Notes under the pieces: generated by a model | Databases searched by the model: none | Seen by the model: the letters and a program-made list of their open reading frames with translations, nothing else | Told to the model about the DNA's origin: nothing | NCBI RefSeq assembly: GCF_020091585.1 | Contig: NZ_CP083582.1 | Span: 4,216,001-4,280,000, forward strand | Direction of reading: 5' to 3' | Length of the DNA stretch: 64,000 nucleotides | From: Kovacikia minuta CCNUW1 | GTDB taxonomy: Bacteria > Cyanobacteriota > Cyanobacteriia > Leptolyngbyales > Leptolyngbyaceae | Program-made: the position numbers and the translations under genes | Shown here: one piece after another, positions 35,880 to 45,046 of the stretch | Layout of the letters: each line of letters begins with the position of its first letter | Numbering within the stretch: position 1 is the first letter of the stretch

Positions 35880-36876
35880 TTGGGAAATAAGGGATAATAA
35901 TCGGCAGTTGGTTGATGCTCTACCCATGCTGAACTTAGAACGCATTTTTCGGGATGACCGTTTGTTGCGGGCAATGACAGGACTCAATCGCAAAGCATTT
36001 GAGAACCTATTGCCTAGTTTCAATGAGGCTTACCAGCAAAGTCGGAGTAACCCCGAAGTTGTGCGTAAACGTGCCCCTGGAGGAGGGCGAAAAGCAACCT
36101 TACGAACCAGTCGCGACAAGTTGTTTTACATTTTGTTGTACTGCAAATGCTATCCCACCTTCGACTTAATGAGTGTGTTGTTTGACTTTGACCGTTCCTG
36201 TGCATGGGACTGGGTCCATGGTCTGCTCCCGGTTTTGGAGCAGGCATTAGGGCACAAGCAGGTGCTTCCCGAGCGTAAGGTGCGGAGCATGGAAGAATTT
36301 CTAGAACGCTTTCCAGAGGTGAAAGAAGTAATTTTCGACGGGACGGAGCGTCCCGTGCAACGTCCCAAAGACCCCGACAAACAAAAAGAGCATTACTCTG
36401 GCAAAAAGAAACGCCATACCCGTAAGCACATCACAGGCAGTACGCGAAAAAAGCGAGTTATCCTCTTGACGAAGGCGAGAGCTGGCAAAATTCATGACAA
36501 ACGACAATTAGACGAAGAAGACTTGGTCGGCAACATTCCCGATGAAGTCGTGATCGAAGGAGATTTGGGCTTTCAAGGATTACAGAATGAGTTTGATAAC
36601 GTTCATTTGCCGCACAAGAAACCCAGGGGGAAGGAATTAAGCGAACAACAGAAGCAGGAGAACCGAGAGTTCAGTCGTCAACGGGTTGCCTGTGAACATG
36701 CCCATGCAGGCATCAAGCGGTATCGTTCGGTGACAGATGTATACCGCAATCGTGTGCCTGATTTCGATGACCGCTTAATGCTGAATGCAGCAGGTTTGTG
36801 GAACTTGTATCTGGATGCAGCCTAAGTTTGGAGGAAAATCGGAAAACCCTGTACCAAAGCTGGTTTTATTTCCCAA
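35880..36876 (+). mobile_element. IS5-family element
   Basis: About 1.0 kb with inverted tips TTGGGAAATAA at 35880 and TTATTTCCCAA ending 36876. A clean target duplication is not evident, and the reading frame of the interrupted host gene is not perfectly restored by removing it. Confidence 0.7.
35908..36825 (+). CDS. IS5-family transposase
   Basis: 305 residues (or from MLNLERIFRDD at 35926). It contains KLFYILLYCKCYPTFDLMSV, EVIFDGTERPVQRPKDP (first Asp), VVIEGDLGFQGLQNEF (second Asp) and RVACEHAHAGIKRYRSVTD (Glu). This DDE pattern is the IS5/IS1031-like group common in cyanobacteria. Intact. Confidence 0.85.
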   Translation: MVDALPMLNLERIFRDDRLLRAMTGLNRKAFENLLPSFNEAYQQSRSNPEVVRKRAPGGGRKATLRTSRDKLFYILLYCKCYPTFDLMSVLFDFDRSCAWDWVHGLLPVLEQALGHKQVLPERKVRSMEEFLERFPEVKEVIFDGTERPVQRPKDPDKQKEHYSGKKKRHTRKHITGSTRKKRVILLTKARAGKIHDKRQLDEEDLVGNIPDEVVIEGDLGFQGLQNEFDNVHLPHKKPRGKELSEQQKQENREFSRQRVACEHAHAGIKRYRSVTDVYRNRVPDFDDRLMLNAAGLWNLYLDAA

Positions 36877-36998
36877 CAACTCTACTATTGAAGACAGATT
36901 TGGCAGCCTCAATAAGATAGGGCAAATTATTTCTGCTTTTATTCTTTTTGCCAAATCCACAGTTTGTCGCAAGAACATAGCTTGAGAAGCATTCTGGA

Positions 36999-38186
36999 GG
37001 GTGCATCCCAGTTATGCAATGAGTAGGAATACTTAGGCAGCGAATTGGGAAGACTCGATTATGCTAAAGGGACCCCCTACTATTTCCCAAGGATGCCGAC
37101 GATGGATGCTGAGAAACTTCAACAAATTCAAGCTCACGCTCGTGCGATAGCGGCATTGCTCTACGATGAAACTGCCCCAGAGCAATTAACCACCCTTGAA
37201 GGCATCGAAGCGGCAGTAAGAGGACATGTCCTGGAGCAGGTCAGTCCAGAAATCGGTAATTTTTTATCACAAGGGCAAGCGGTCCTAGCAGCGGACGAAG
37301 TCGGCAACTCAAAAGCATCCTTGGCAGCATCAGCCTCACCGAAAACCAAGCGAAAGTCTTGAACGTGAAAGAGCGCACTCAGTTAAGTCCTTACTTGGAG
37401 AAATGCTGCTTGATTTTGAGTGCGAATGTGTCCTATGAGCGATCTGCTCAAGATATTCCGATTCTAACGGGAATGAAGGTTTCCAGAGGGACACAGCAAC
37501 GGTTAGTGCATCGGCAGTGCTTCGAGTTGCCACGAATTGAAACCGCAGTGGAGGAAATGAGTATTGATGGCGGCAAGGTGCGGATTCGTACTCCAAAAGG
37601 AGAGATTTGTAGATGGCAGGATTACAAAGCTGTGAATCTGCATGGACATTGCTGTGAGGCATTTTTGCAAGACAATGAGCAATTAGTCCAATGGGTCAAC
37701 GAACAACCGCTGAACACTCCGGTCACTTGTCTCGGTGATGGTCATGATGGGATTTGGAACTTGTTTGCAGGGATTGCTGAAGTCAGCCAACGACGTGAGA
37801 TTTTAGATTGGTTTCATCTGGTCGAAAATCTGTACAAAGTCGGTGGTTCACTGCAACGATTAGCCACTGTGGAAAGCTTGTTGTGGCAGGGTAACGTAGA
37901 TGGCGCAATTGAGCAATTCACGGGTTGGCAGCATGAACAGGTTGACAACTTCATCGCCTATCTCACCAAACATCGTCATCGCATTGTCAACTATAGTTAC
38001 TACCAAGCCGAAGGCATTTCAATTGGGTCGGGCACGATTGAATCGACGGTGAAGCAGATCAGCGCACGTATCAAACTGACCGGGGCACAGTGGAAAGCGG
38101 ACAATGTGCCGCAAGTGTTGCTGCACCGTTGCGCTTATCTCAATGGGCAACTCTCACTCTAAGACTTACAAGACTGGGATGCACCC
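36999..38186 (+). mobile_element. ISKra4-type element, copy 2
   Basis: 1188 bp, same length, ends and encoded proteins as the copy at 22539-23726, opposite orientation. Flanked by a 9-bp direct repeat CATTCTGGA at 36990-36998 and 38187-38195. Inserted in the DUF4297-like gene. Confidence 0.9.
37045..38162 (+). CDS. ISKra4-type transposase, two overlapping frames
   Basis: First frame 37045-37362 (105 aa), second frame 37359-38162 (267 aa) overlapping by TTGA. Both encoded proteins are identical to those of the other copy, including the DDE landmarks MSIDGGKVRI, GDGHDGIWNL and the C-terminal GSGTIESTVKQISARI. Identity of two copies implies recent transposition, so the two-frame layout is probably functional. 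Confidence 0.82.
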
Positions 38187-38330
38187 CATTCTGGAAACTG
38201 GTTCTCAAGCTCAATAAACTTTCTTATAGAAGCTAAAATTGGTTCATCTGTTGCTCTAAATGCTTCGTTAGAGGCTTGGGTCTTAACTTGAATTCCTAAA
38301 AATTTTCCATCCTTACGTTTAACTAATATA

Positions 38331-39264
38331 GAACCCATTTGGGATCTATATAATGGTGAATGAAGGCATCTATAATCCTCTAATTTAACGGCTATGGCAT
38401 ATTCGAGCAGTCTCACTGATGCAGAATGGGAAATTCTTGAACCGCTGTTGCCTCAGATATTACCCAAGAAGAAACGGACCCGACCCTGCGATTGGACGAA
38501 GCGGGAGATCATTGATGGCATCCTTTATCAACTCAAGAACGGTTGCAATTGGGAAGACTTACCCAAAGACTTACCTCCCTACTCGACGGTGTATTGGCAC
38601 TACAAGCAGTGGCGGGAAGCTGGGGTGATCGAGAAACTGATGGGAGTATTGCATGGACAGGTGCGGGAACAGGTTAAAAAAAAGCCCAAATGGACGAGGT
38701 TAATCATCATTGACTCGCAAGCGGTGAAGAATACTTGCAATGCCAGTGTAGACTCAAAGGGCTTCTGTTTTTACAAAGCGACCAATGGGATTAAAAGGCA
38801 CCTGGCTGTTGATACGCTTGGGTTTCCCTTTTTCACTCATTGCACAAAAGCTGATGTTTCCGATGATCTGGGATTGCTTGAGATGTTGACGCTCAACATT
38901 GACTATTTCAAGTCAAAACCTGTTAACATTCCCAAGATTACCATCTTGCTCGACCACGGCTATCACATTGATGCTTTGATTGAAGCATTGGAGCAGGTTT
39001 ATCCTCAAATTATGACGAAAATCAGGTTTGAGCGTTCAACCAAACCCTCGAAACAAGAGAAAGCAGCGCAAGGAAAATCTGGATTTGTCCCAGCAGTCGC
39101 AAGATGGGTCATCGAACGATCCAATGCTTGGATGGAGCGATGTAAAAGTTTGGTTAAAAACTTTGAGCGCACCCTATCTCATGCGGAAACTAAGATTAAC
39201 CTCTGCTTTGTCAGGCTAATGCTGAAGCGGCTTGCAGCTACTTCCTGAGATCTCAAATGGGTTC
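38331..39264 (+). mobile_element. IS5-family element inserted at TATA
   Basis: Inverted tips GAACCCATTTGGGATCT (left) and GAACCCATTTGAGATCT (right, reverse-complemented), flanked by TATA at 38327-38330 and 39265-39268. Removing it with one TATA restores the host reading frame (EDILVK). Confidence 0.8.
38394..39248 (+). CDS. IS5-family transposase (DUF4096/DDE type)
   Basis: 284 residues. N-terminal SSLTDAEWEILEPLLPQ and YQLKNGCNWEDLPKDLPPYS are the DUF4096 marker. Then LIIIDSQAVKNT (first Asp), TILLDHGYHID (second Asp) and WVIERSNAWMERCKSLVKNF (Glu). Intact. Confidence 0.9.
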   Translation: MAYSSSLTDAEWEILEPLLPQILPKKKRTRPCDWTKREIIDGILYQLKNGCNWEDLPKDLPPYSTVYWHYKQWREAGVIEKLMGVLHGQVREQVKKKPKWTRLIIIDSQAVKNTCNASVDSKGFCFYKATNGIKRHLAVDTLGFPFFTHCTKADVSDDLGLLEMLTLNIDYFKSKPVNIPKITILLDHGYHIDALIEALEQVYPQIMTKIRFERSTKPSKQEKAAQGKSGFVPAVARWVIERSNAWMERCKSLVKNFERTLSHAETKINLCFVRLMLKRLAATS

Positions 39265-39489
39265 TATATCTTCATGATGCTCACAGAAGAGGCAGTCGAA
39301 CTCTGAGTCGGCAGCGACCAATGATAAAGCAAGGCTAGCAGCATAGGTGGCTTGGTAACGCAGCCGCCTCTGCATATCATCTCCAGGATCACCGTTGCTT
39401 AGGATTGTTTCAGGAGTAATAGGTTGCTGCATGAGGGGTAATCTAGTTTTGCCGGTGTAAGTTTAACTGAATTTGTATTTTACCAATTT

Positions 39490-39660
39490 CTATTGAAACA
39501 AATACACTTGTTCTATGTAGGTTATCCTCTCTTCAACCGTTGCACCTGTAAGAATCATCATGTGAACTCCTGCGGCGATCGCCCGCTCAATCACTTGCTG
39601 GCGATCGATATCAAAAGCAGCATGAGTGAGATTTACGCCAATATCAACTAATGAGACCAT
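39490..39660 (-). pseudogene. TatD-family metal-dependent DNase, 5' remnant
   Basis: About 56 residues from MVSLVDIGVNLTHAAFDIDR to VEERITYIEQ, matching the N-terminus of TatD hydrolases (DIGVNL...F..D). It stops after strand two, so the metal site and nearly all of the enzyme are missing. It sits at the edge where the IS-rich region gives way to quieter DNA. Confidence 0.65.
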
Positions 39661-39737
39661 CCATTTTCCCTTCAACCTATCTGTCATCTTAACGATGCTT
39701 TTCAGGTGGCGGAGGTCAGCCTGCTATGTGGCTTGTT

Positions 39738-40658
39738 CTAGAAGCACTCAAGCTGAGCGATCGCCCAGCACGTCCAGCGTAAGTCCTCAGCAAGTGTGCG
39801 TCCACAGGACTTTTCATCAGCCGGAGTACCCAGACGATACGCCAGGAAGCCAAACGCACAAACAGCATTGTAGAGATAAATGCGCTGCCGGGAAAGCTGA
39901 ACCCCAACAGCAGGTTCATAGACAGCAAGAGCCGCTTCCAGCATCTCTGAACGATCGAAGTCAAACACAAGATAGCGAAAATCATGGTGACGATCTGCCC
40001 AGGCAGCCTCCTCATAATCAAAGATGCCTTGCACCGTCAGGGTATCTGGATCAAAAGCCAGATTATGGAGTCCAAGATCGCTGTGAACCAACACATAATC
40101 CGTTGCTCCAACCTGTAAGGCTTCATACTGTCTCAAAACAGCATCAATCTCTGAAAACAAGCCAGCATCGTTGATGACCTGCGGAATGCGACCGCGTATT
40201 AAAACTGGGTCTACTGGAAAACTAATTTCCCTGGACAACCAACCTGCAACCGCCTGCCGTTCAATTTTTGTGTGTTGCTCAGCTAGGATTTTACCGATCG
40301 CCTCTCCCGTTCGAGTTGCAAAGACAGTATCTTGCTGTAGCAATCCATATAACCGCCACGGGTCAACTAATCCCGGTACTTTCAAGCGCACGTTAAACTT
40401 GTTGTCCACGCTTTCGTAGAGCACGCGAGGGGCTGCAAACGAACAATGAGTCTCCAATAGCTTCAATAGTCTGCACTCAATGCGTAATTGTTCTCGTCCT
40501 TTCTCAGACACGGCTACCCATATCATGCGATCGCCAGGAAGGTGAGCAATCCAACGTTCCTCCCGTGGTTCAACACGAATTGCTCCGGGTTGAATCTCAA
40601 ATCCAGCCTGATGGAGTAAGTCAGCCACTTCGATTGTTGAGAGAAGAGGTGGTGCCAC
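39738..40658 (-). CDS. APH-family phosphotransferase
   Basis: 306 residues. The kinase-like fold is shown by YVLVHSDLGLHNLAFDPDTL (the HxDxxxxN catalytic loop, about residue 190) and GIFDYEEAAWADRHHD (the metal-binding Asp). The family phosphorylates aminoglycosides or small metabolites such as choline or homoserine; the substrate cannot be read from sequence. The long N-terminal part (WIAHLPGDRMIWVAVSEKGR) fits the nucleotide-binding lobe. Confidence 0.8.
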   Translation of the reverse strand: MAPPLLSTIEVADLLHQAGFEIQPGAIRVEPREERWIAHLPGDRMIWVAVSEKGREQLRIECRLLKLLETHCSFAAPRVLYESVDNKFNVRLKVPGLVDPWRLYGLLQQDTVFATRTGEAIGKILAEQHTKIERQAVAGWLSREISFPVDPVLIRGRIPQVINDAGLFSEIDAVLRQYEALQVGATDYVLVHSDLGLHNLAFDPDTLTVQGIFDYEEAAWADRHHDFRYLVFDFDRSEMLEAALAVYEPAVGVQLSRQRIYLYNAVCAFGFLAYRLGTPADEKSCGRTLAEDLRWTCWAIAQLECF

Positions 40659-40760
40659 ACTAAAAAAGCTAAATTACCGTCGCCATGACTGTAAGTTTAT
40701 GTCGTGTCTGTACGAAAATTTCCAGATCTCGTAAGCTGATACCGATGTACTGCTTGATAT

Positions 40761-41723
40761 TTGATGGCTGAGATTCTGAATTTGCAGCAATTTATTCAGG
40801 AACGTCCCCTCCTGTACCGAAAACTCTGCTTCTGGGCAAATCAACGAGGTGTGCAGGATGCAGGGACACAAGTTCGGGAGTACATTTCCGAATTAATCAT
40901 TGAAGCAAAGGCTGACACTAACAATACTGAACGGTTAGTGAAGTGGACCAAGGTATTGTCTCTTCAAGAAAGGAACGCTTTAGTCCATCTCAGTCCGATT
41001 TTGATTGGAGATTACCCTTTTGCATCCCAATGGTATGAGCTTCAAAAAGGTGAATACTCCTTAACAGCCGAACCGATTGTTCATGAGATTTCATTTGATG
41101 GCAAACAGCAGGCAATCATTACACGGAATCGCTACCGTTGTTTGGTTCTCAATTGCGACCCTTGCGGTAACGGCGAAGCCGCGCGCATGATGATCGTTGA
41201 TGTCGATATTCGTTCGCCTCAGCATGAAGACATCCAGGATTGTGCCAAAAGTTGTCAAGTTCCCTTAACTCAAAGGCAAGCGTGCCGGAACGGATCAGCT
41301 TCGCTGCGCGCAGCCGTAGAGAGCCTCGCAGAACAATTTCCGAAGCTGGGGTTTAGAGTCTATAGAACACGCAATGGATTGCGTTTGATTTGCACAACAC
41401 AACCGTTTGATCCGCTGGATGCTGCCACTCATCGACTGATGGCTAACCTTTACGTTGATCCACTTTACGCTCGTCTATGTAAGTTTCAATCCACTTTTCG
41501 GGCACGGTTGACTCCCAAACCGTGGAGAGTAGATGAAGAATATGAAGAACGATTTATTTACGATCGCATCACTGGATTAGTCATTCCAGAATCAAGTCCG
41601 TATGCTGTTTGTCATCTAATCGAACTCATTGGAGACTCAAAAATTCTTCCTGAATTTGAACCATTAATTCAAGCTCATGATTCCTACTGTCGTGTCAGCC
41701 GTTTGGGTTTGGAATTAGCGTAG
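40761..41723 (+). CDS. hypothetical protein with repeat-derived inserts
   Basis: 320 residues, no named domain. Conserved-looking segments include LVKWTKVLSLQERNALVHLS and KLGFRVYRTRNGLRLICTTQ, which recalls a primase-polymerase-like fold only loosely. Two in-frame GC-rich segments (CGNGEAARM near residue 132 and CRNGSASLRAAVE near 175) look like small cyanobacterial repeats inserted into the gene without breaking the frame. The gene stands alone. Confidence 0.55.
   Translation: MMAEILNLQQFIQERPLLYRKLCFWANQRGVQDAGTQVREYISELIIEAKADTNNTERLVKWTKVLSLQERNALVHLSPILIGDYPFASQWYELQKGEYSLTAEPIVHEISFDGKQQAIITRNRYRCLVLNCDPCGNGEAARMMIVDVDIRSPQHEDIQDCAKSCQVPLTQRQACRNGSASLRAAVESLAEQFPKLGFRVYRTRNGLRLICTTQPFDPLDAATHRLMANLYVDPLYARLCKFQSTFRARLTPKPWRVDEEYEERFIYDRITGLVIPESSPYAVCHLIELIGDSKILPEFEPLIQAHDSYCRVSRLGLELA
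41140..41340 (+). repeat. two in-frame repeat inserts
   Basis: The segments GGTAACGGCGAAGCCGCGCG (41164) and, around 41280-41330, GTGCCGGAACGGATC with CTTCGCTGCGCGCAGCC are much richer in CG palindromes than the gene around them. They resemble the insert in the RT gene. Confidence 0.45.
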
Positions 41724-42018
41724 AGAGATTATTAGCAATGCATGATGGTATTTAACCAGATGCATTGCGGTTACAGCAGGAAATAAATGCTGGTTACTCA
41801 AAGTTGTCGGGTCACGTCTTGAACGATCGCCAAAAAAGCGGGTAGTACTGGAGGGTGTGACCAGAATATAATGTATGGTTAAAAACTGGATTCGCCTTAT
41901 TCCATACGCAATGTGAAATCTTGGGCAAATAGAAAATAATATTTTTCCGTAAACGGTTTTAGAAAGGGCTACAATATATATCTGCCAAGGATTTCAGAGG
42001 TTTTACATCAAATTTTAG

Positions 42019-42867
42019 TCACACCCGTACTGGATTTGTAGTCTCTGGATTCCAAGCAATGGCAAGCTCTAACTCCGGTGTCGGTTCTGCTAAGGCTCGG
42101 AGTACGACACCCGCAGGGGCAACTGATTCTGCTGAGGCATGGAGTAAGGAAACCCCAATCTCGGCAGCTACTAACTCCAGAATGGTCTGCTGAGGCACGA
42201 CTTCCTGGACAATCCTGGGGCTAAATCCTGCTTGTTGGCATAACCCTAGAATGCGATCGTACAGCACAGGACCGACATGACGGGGATAAAAGATAAACGA
42301 CTCATGGGCAAGCTCGTGGAGAGAAATACGTTCAGACTGGGCTAAGCGATGAGAATCTGGCAAAACAGCGACTAAACCCTCTCGATGAATGACCTCTAGC
42401 CTGAGGGAATCATCGTTGATCGGGGGATGCAATAAACCTGCCTGAATCTGCTGCGATCGCAATGCTTCGACTTGTTCGTTGGTTTGGAGTCGTTCCAGCC
42501 CCAGTTCAATGTTGGGATGCTTCTCCTTGAAGTGTCGGACAATTTTGGGCAAAACCGTGTTGAGGGCTGGACCTGTAAAACCGATGGTAAACTTTCCAAT
42601 TTCGCCCCGTCCCGTTTGCCGTGCCAGTAGGATAGCGTGTTCTGCTTGCTGGAGGGTTTTGCGGGCTTCGCTCAAAAAGACCTGCCCTGCTTCGATTAAG
42701 CGAATGGTGCGCTTGGTGCGGTGAAATAAATCCACTTCAATCTCAGCCTCCAGGTCGCGAATTTGACGGCTGAGGGGCTGTTGGGCAATAAGAAGCCTCT
42801 GAGCGGCTCGCCCAAAGTGGAGTTCTTCTGCTACCGCCACAAAATAACGCAGGTGCCGTAATTCCAT
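42019..42867 (-). CDS. LysR-family transcriptional regulator
   Basis: 282 residues. N-terminal winged helix-turn-helix MELRHLRYFVAVAEELHFGR, AAQRLLIAQQPLSRQIRDLE; C-terminal periplasmic-binding-like effector domain with GEIGKFTIGFTGPALNTVLP. The start at MELRHLRYF is the usual family start. It is divergent from the secreted alpha/beta hydrolase at 43066 across about 200 bases, the standard layout for a LysR regulator and its target. Confidence 0.9.
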   Translation of the reverse strand: MELRHLRYFVAVAEELHFGRAAQRLLIAQQPLSRQIRDLEAEIEVDLFHRTKRTIRLIEAGQVFLSEARKTLQQAEHAILLARQTGRGEIGKFTIGFTGPALNTVLPKIVRHFKEKHPNIELGLERLQTNEQVEALRSQQIQAGLLHPPINDDSLRLEVIHREGLVAVLPDSHRLAQSERISLHELAHESFIFYPRHVGPVLYDRILGLCQQAGFSPRIVQEVVPQQTILELVAAEIGVSLLHASAESVAPAGVVLRALAEPTPELELAIAWNPETTNPVRV

Positions 42868-43065
42868 TTGAACCTTTTAGGTGCAGTAAATGGATCAAAC
42901 AGGTGTTGGACATTCATAATGATTCTTTTTAGCATGAATGTATAGAGCACAACGGCTCAAATCAGTCTTGTTTAACAATCTATTTTCGTCTGCAAGGCAG
43001 AATATTGGCGCGGTTTTACGTGCTGCCTTCACCTAGTCATCTGGATTAATACAGGAGGTATAAAA

Positions 43066-44250
43066 ATGAAATTACATCACTCTTTTCAAACACTTTGGAA
43101 ACGGAATCACGGTTTAAGCGCAACGCTGTTGCTCGGTGGTTTATCGTGTACTTTGATTGGAGTCACTCAACTCTCAGGGATTACTTCTGGAAATGCTGCT
43201 GCGATCGCTTCCGGTAAGTCGGAGACCACTGCTCAGGAACCTGATCGCCTATCACAACGAACACCTGCTTCTCCTCAAATTGAGCGCAACGATTTCTTTG
43301 TCACCAGTGATCCGGGAATTCAAATTGCTGTGCGAGAAGTGCGATCGCAAAATGCCTCACAAGTTCCGATTCTGCTTGTTCATGGTGGTGGACCTGGTGG
43401 AACAGCTTCTTTTGATCTGAATGTTCCTGGCTATTCTCTAGCAGTCGATTTTGCTCAAGCGGGGCATCCTGTTTATGTGATGAATCTTCGAGGTTGGGAG
43501 AATTCAACTCGTCCAGATGTCATGAATCAACCCCCAGAAAATAATCCGCCTGCGGTCACCTCAGAAGAAGCAGTGCGCGACATTGGAGCCGTTGTGGATG
43601 CCATTCGGCAACGCCATCAGGGAGAACCTGTGTCACTGGTGGGTTGGGCAACGGGGGGACATTGGGCAGGAATGTACACCAGCCAGAACAACGACAAGGT
43701 GAGTCATCTCGTCATGCTCAATAGTCTGTACGGTGTGAATGCTCCCTGGGAACTGCGATTGTCTTTTGAAAATCCCAACAATCCCGGTACATTCAATGCC
43801 AGTGGTGGAGCTTATCGCCTTAATGACGCGGAGGGGTTGGTCGCGCAGTGGAACAGAACCATTCCTGTGGAAGATAAAAGTCAATGGCGTGATCCACGAG
43901 TTGTAGAGGCTTACCAACAAGTCGCCCTTACAAGCGATCCCACCAGCGAAACTCGCAATCCTCCCAGTATGAGAATTCCTGCTGCTTATCGCTTAGAGAG
44001 CTACAACCTCTCGAAAGGACAGAAATATTGGGAAGCCGCAGATATTACGGTGCCAACGCTGGCTCTGCGGGGAGAGTTGGATTTCTGGTCACGACCTGAA
44101 GATTTGCAAGCTTTGAAAGCGGAGTTAACCAATGCTCCCAGGGTAGAAACGGTGACGATTCCAGATGGAACCCATTACCTGTTCAACGATCGCCCAGAGC
44201 GAGGACGCGATCGCTTTATTCAAGAAGTCCTGTCATTTGTTGGAAGGTAA
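43066..44250 (+). CDS. secreted alpha/beta hydrolase, nucleophile changed
   Basis: 394 residues with an N-terminal signal or anchor (LSATLLLGGLSCTLIGVTQL) and a ribosome site AGGAGGT upstream of ATG. Fold markers are ILLVHGGGPGGTASFDLN (oxyanion loop), VMNLRGWENSTRP and, C-terminal, ALRGELDFW (Asp) and PDGTHYLF (His). At the nucleophile elbow the sequence is LVGWATGGHWAG, so Ala stands where Ser is expected in GxSxG. Either another residue acts or the protein is not a hydrolase. Probably controlled by the divergent LysR. Confidence 0.8.
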   Translation: MKLHHSFQTLWKRNHGLSATLLLGGLSCTLIGVTQLSGITSGNAAAIASGKSETTAQEPDRLSQRTPASPQIERNDFFVTSDPGIQIAVREVRSQNASQVPILLVHGGGPGGTASFDLNVPGYSLAVDFAQAGHPVYVMNLRGWENSTRPDVMNQPPENNPPAVTSEEAVRDIGAVVDAIRQRHQGEPVSLVGWATGGHWAGMYTSQNNDKVSHLVMLNSLYGVNAPWELRLSFENPNNPGTFNASGGAYRLNDAEGLVAQWNRTIPVEDKSQWRDPRVVEAYQQVALTSDPTSETRNPPSMRIPAAYRLESYNLSKGQKYWEAADITVPTLALRGELDFWSRPEDLQALKAELTNAPRVETVTIPDGTHYLFNDRPERGRDRFIQEVLSFVGR

Positions 44251-44291
44251 AAGCCTCAATTTGACAGTAATTCAAAGGTTGTAATGTCGAT

Positions 44292-44321
44292 AGAGGGAAC
44301 TGTTGCAAAGCAGTTCCCTCT
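44292..44321 (+). terminator. hairpin between convergent genes
   Basis: Perfect 11-bp inverted repeat AGAGGGAACTG/CAGTTCCCTCT with an 8-base loop. It lies 40 bases after the alpha/beta hydrolase stop and between two convergent genes, the place for a two-way terminator. There is no strong T-run. Confidence 0.55.
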
Positions 44322-44387
44322 GTAGGGTAATCGTTCTGCCGTCCTGTGATTGATCACTTCAGTGTTGCCGTTGGTCAGAAACGAGCT

Positions 44388-45035
44388 TTACCGATGGGTC
44401 GCTGCTTGAAAAGGGGTAAAGTCTGGGAGTGGAAGGGGAATTGTAACACCCCTCTGTACGGCTGGACGGGCTGCAATGCGATCGAACCAGGCACTCAAAT
44501 TCGGGTAAGACTGGATGGAAAATCCCTGATGAGTGGAACACCAGAGCCAACCGAAATGGGCAATGTCCACGATCGAGTAATCATTCAAGAAATACTCGCG
44601 TTCCATCAGCAGGGATTCCAAAACGTTGGTTAGGCGATCGCCCTCCTTCTGATACCGTTCCACCGCATAACTCGGTTTCTCCGGTGCAAATAGACTGAAA
44701 TGTGCTCTTTGTCCAAACATGGGACCGATCGAGGCAGCCTGAAAGAAGAGTAACTGCAAGCCTTTCCAACGCTGTTCGGGATCGGCTGGAAATAGCCGTT
44801 TCGTCTTCTCTGCCAGGTACAACAGAATTGCATTGGATTCGTACAGCGTCTGTCCAGTTTCCTCATCTACCAGTACAGGCACTTTGCTGTTGGGATTAAG
44901 TTGGACGAATTGGGGGCTGAACTGTTCTCCGTTAGGAACATCAACAATTTGGGTTTCGTAAGGTAACCCTAACTCTTCCAGGGCAATACTGACTTTGTGA
45001 GGGTTTGGAGAACCGTGAGCACATAGTTTCAACAT
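44388..45035 (-). CDS. glutathione S-transferase family protein
   Basis: 215 residues from MLKLCAHGSPNPHKVSIALE. N-terminal thioredoxin-like domain with NSKVPVLVDEETGQTLYESN, the VPxL cis-Pro and ESxAI glutathione-binding block; C-terminal helical domain with VDIAHFGWLWC. Resembles the Ure2p/YfcG-type GSTs. The start lies 11 bases after the SDR stop, so the two are one transcript. Confidence 0.88.
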   Translation of the reverse strand: MLKLCAHGSPNPHKVSIALEELGLPYETQIVDVPNGEQFSPQFVQLNPNSKVPVLVDEETGQTLYESNAILLYLAEKTKRLFPADPEQRWKGLQLLFFQAASIGPMFGQRAHFSLFAPEKPSYAVERYQKEGDRLTNVLESLLMEREYFLNDYSIVDIAHFGWLWCSTHQGFSIQSYPNLSAWFDRIAARPAVQRGVTIPLPLPDFTPFQAATHR

Positions 45036-45046
45036 TGCATACCTCC

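Larger units (their letters stand above)
35621..39432 (-). pseudogene. DUF4297-like nuclease gene cut by three IS elements
   Basis: Four minus-strand pieces (39432-39265, 38326-38187, 36989-36877 and about 35877-35621) join into one protein. It starts MQQPITPETILSNGDPGDDM and continues RRLRYQATYAASLALSLVAA, EHHEDILVKRKDGKFLGIQV KTQ, FIELENQFPECFSSYVLATN, and ends RLQKAASWLAYRMFGGN. The ED...QVK pattern after a conserved RYQ-type helix is the PD-(D/E)XK nuclease of DUF4297 (CapN/Cap4 N-terminal type), found in anti-phage systems. The joins at the ISKra4 (CATTCTGGA) and second IS5 (TATA) sites are exact and in frame. The first IS5 join (near 35880/36876) is not exact. The gene is destroyed, and a C-terminal effector or sensor domain may also be missing. 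Confidence 0.6.

Noticed and set aside
39626-40174. 182-aa plus-strand ORF opposite the APH-family gene
   Set aside because: Composition (His/Gln/Pro/Cys-rich) is that of a shadow frame, and the minus-strand kinase has clear catalytic motifs.
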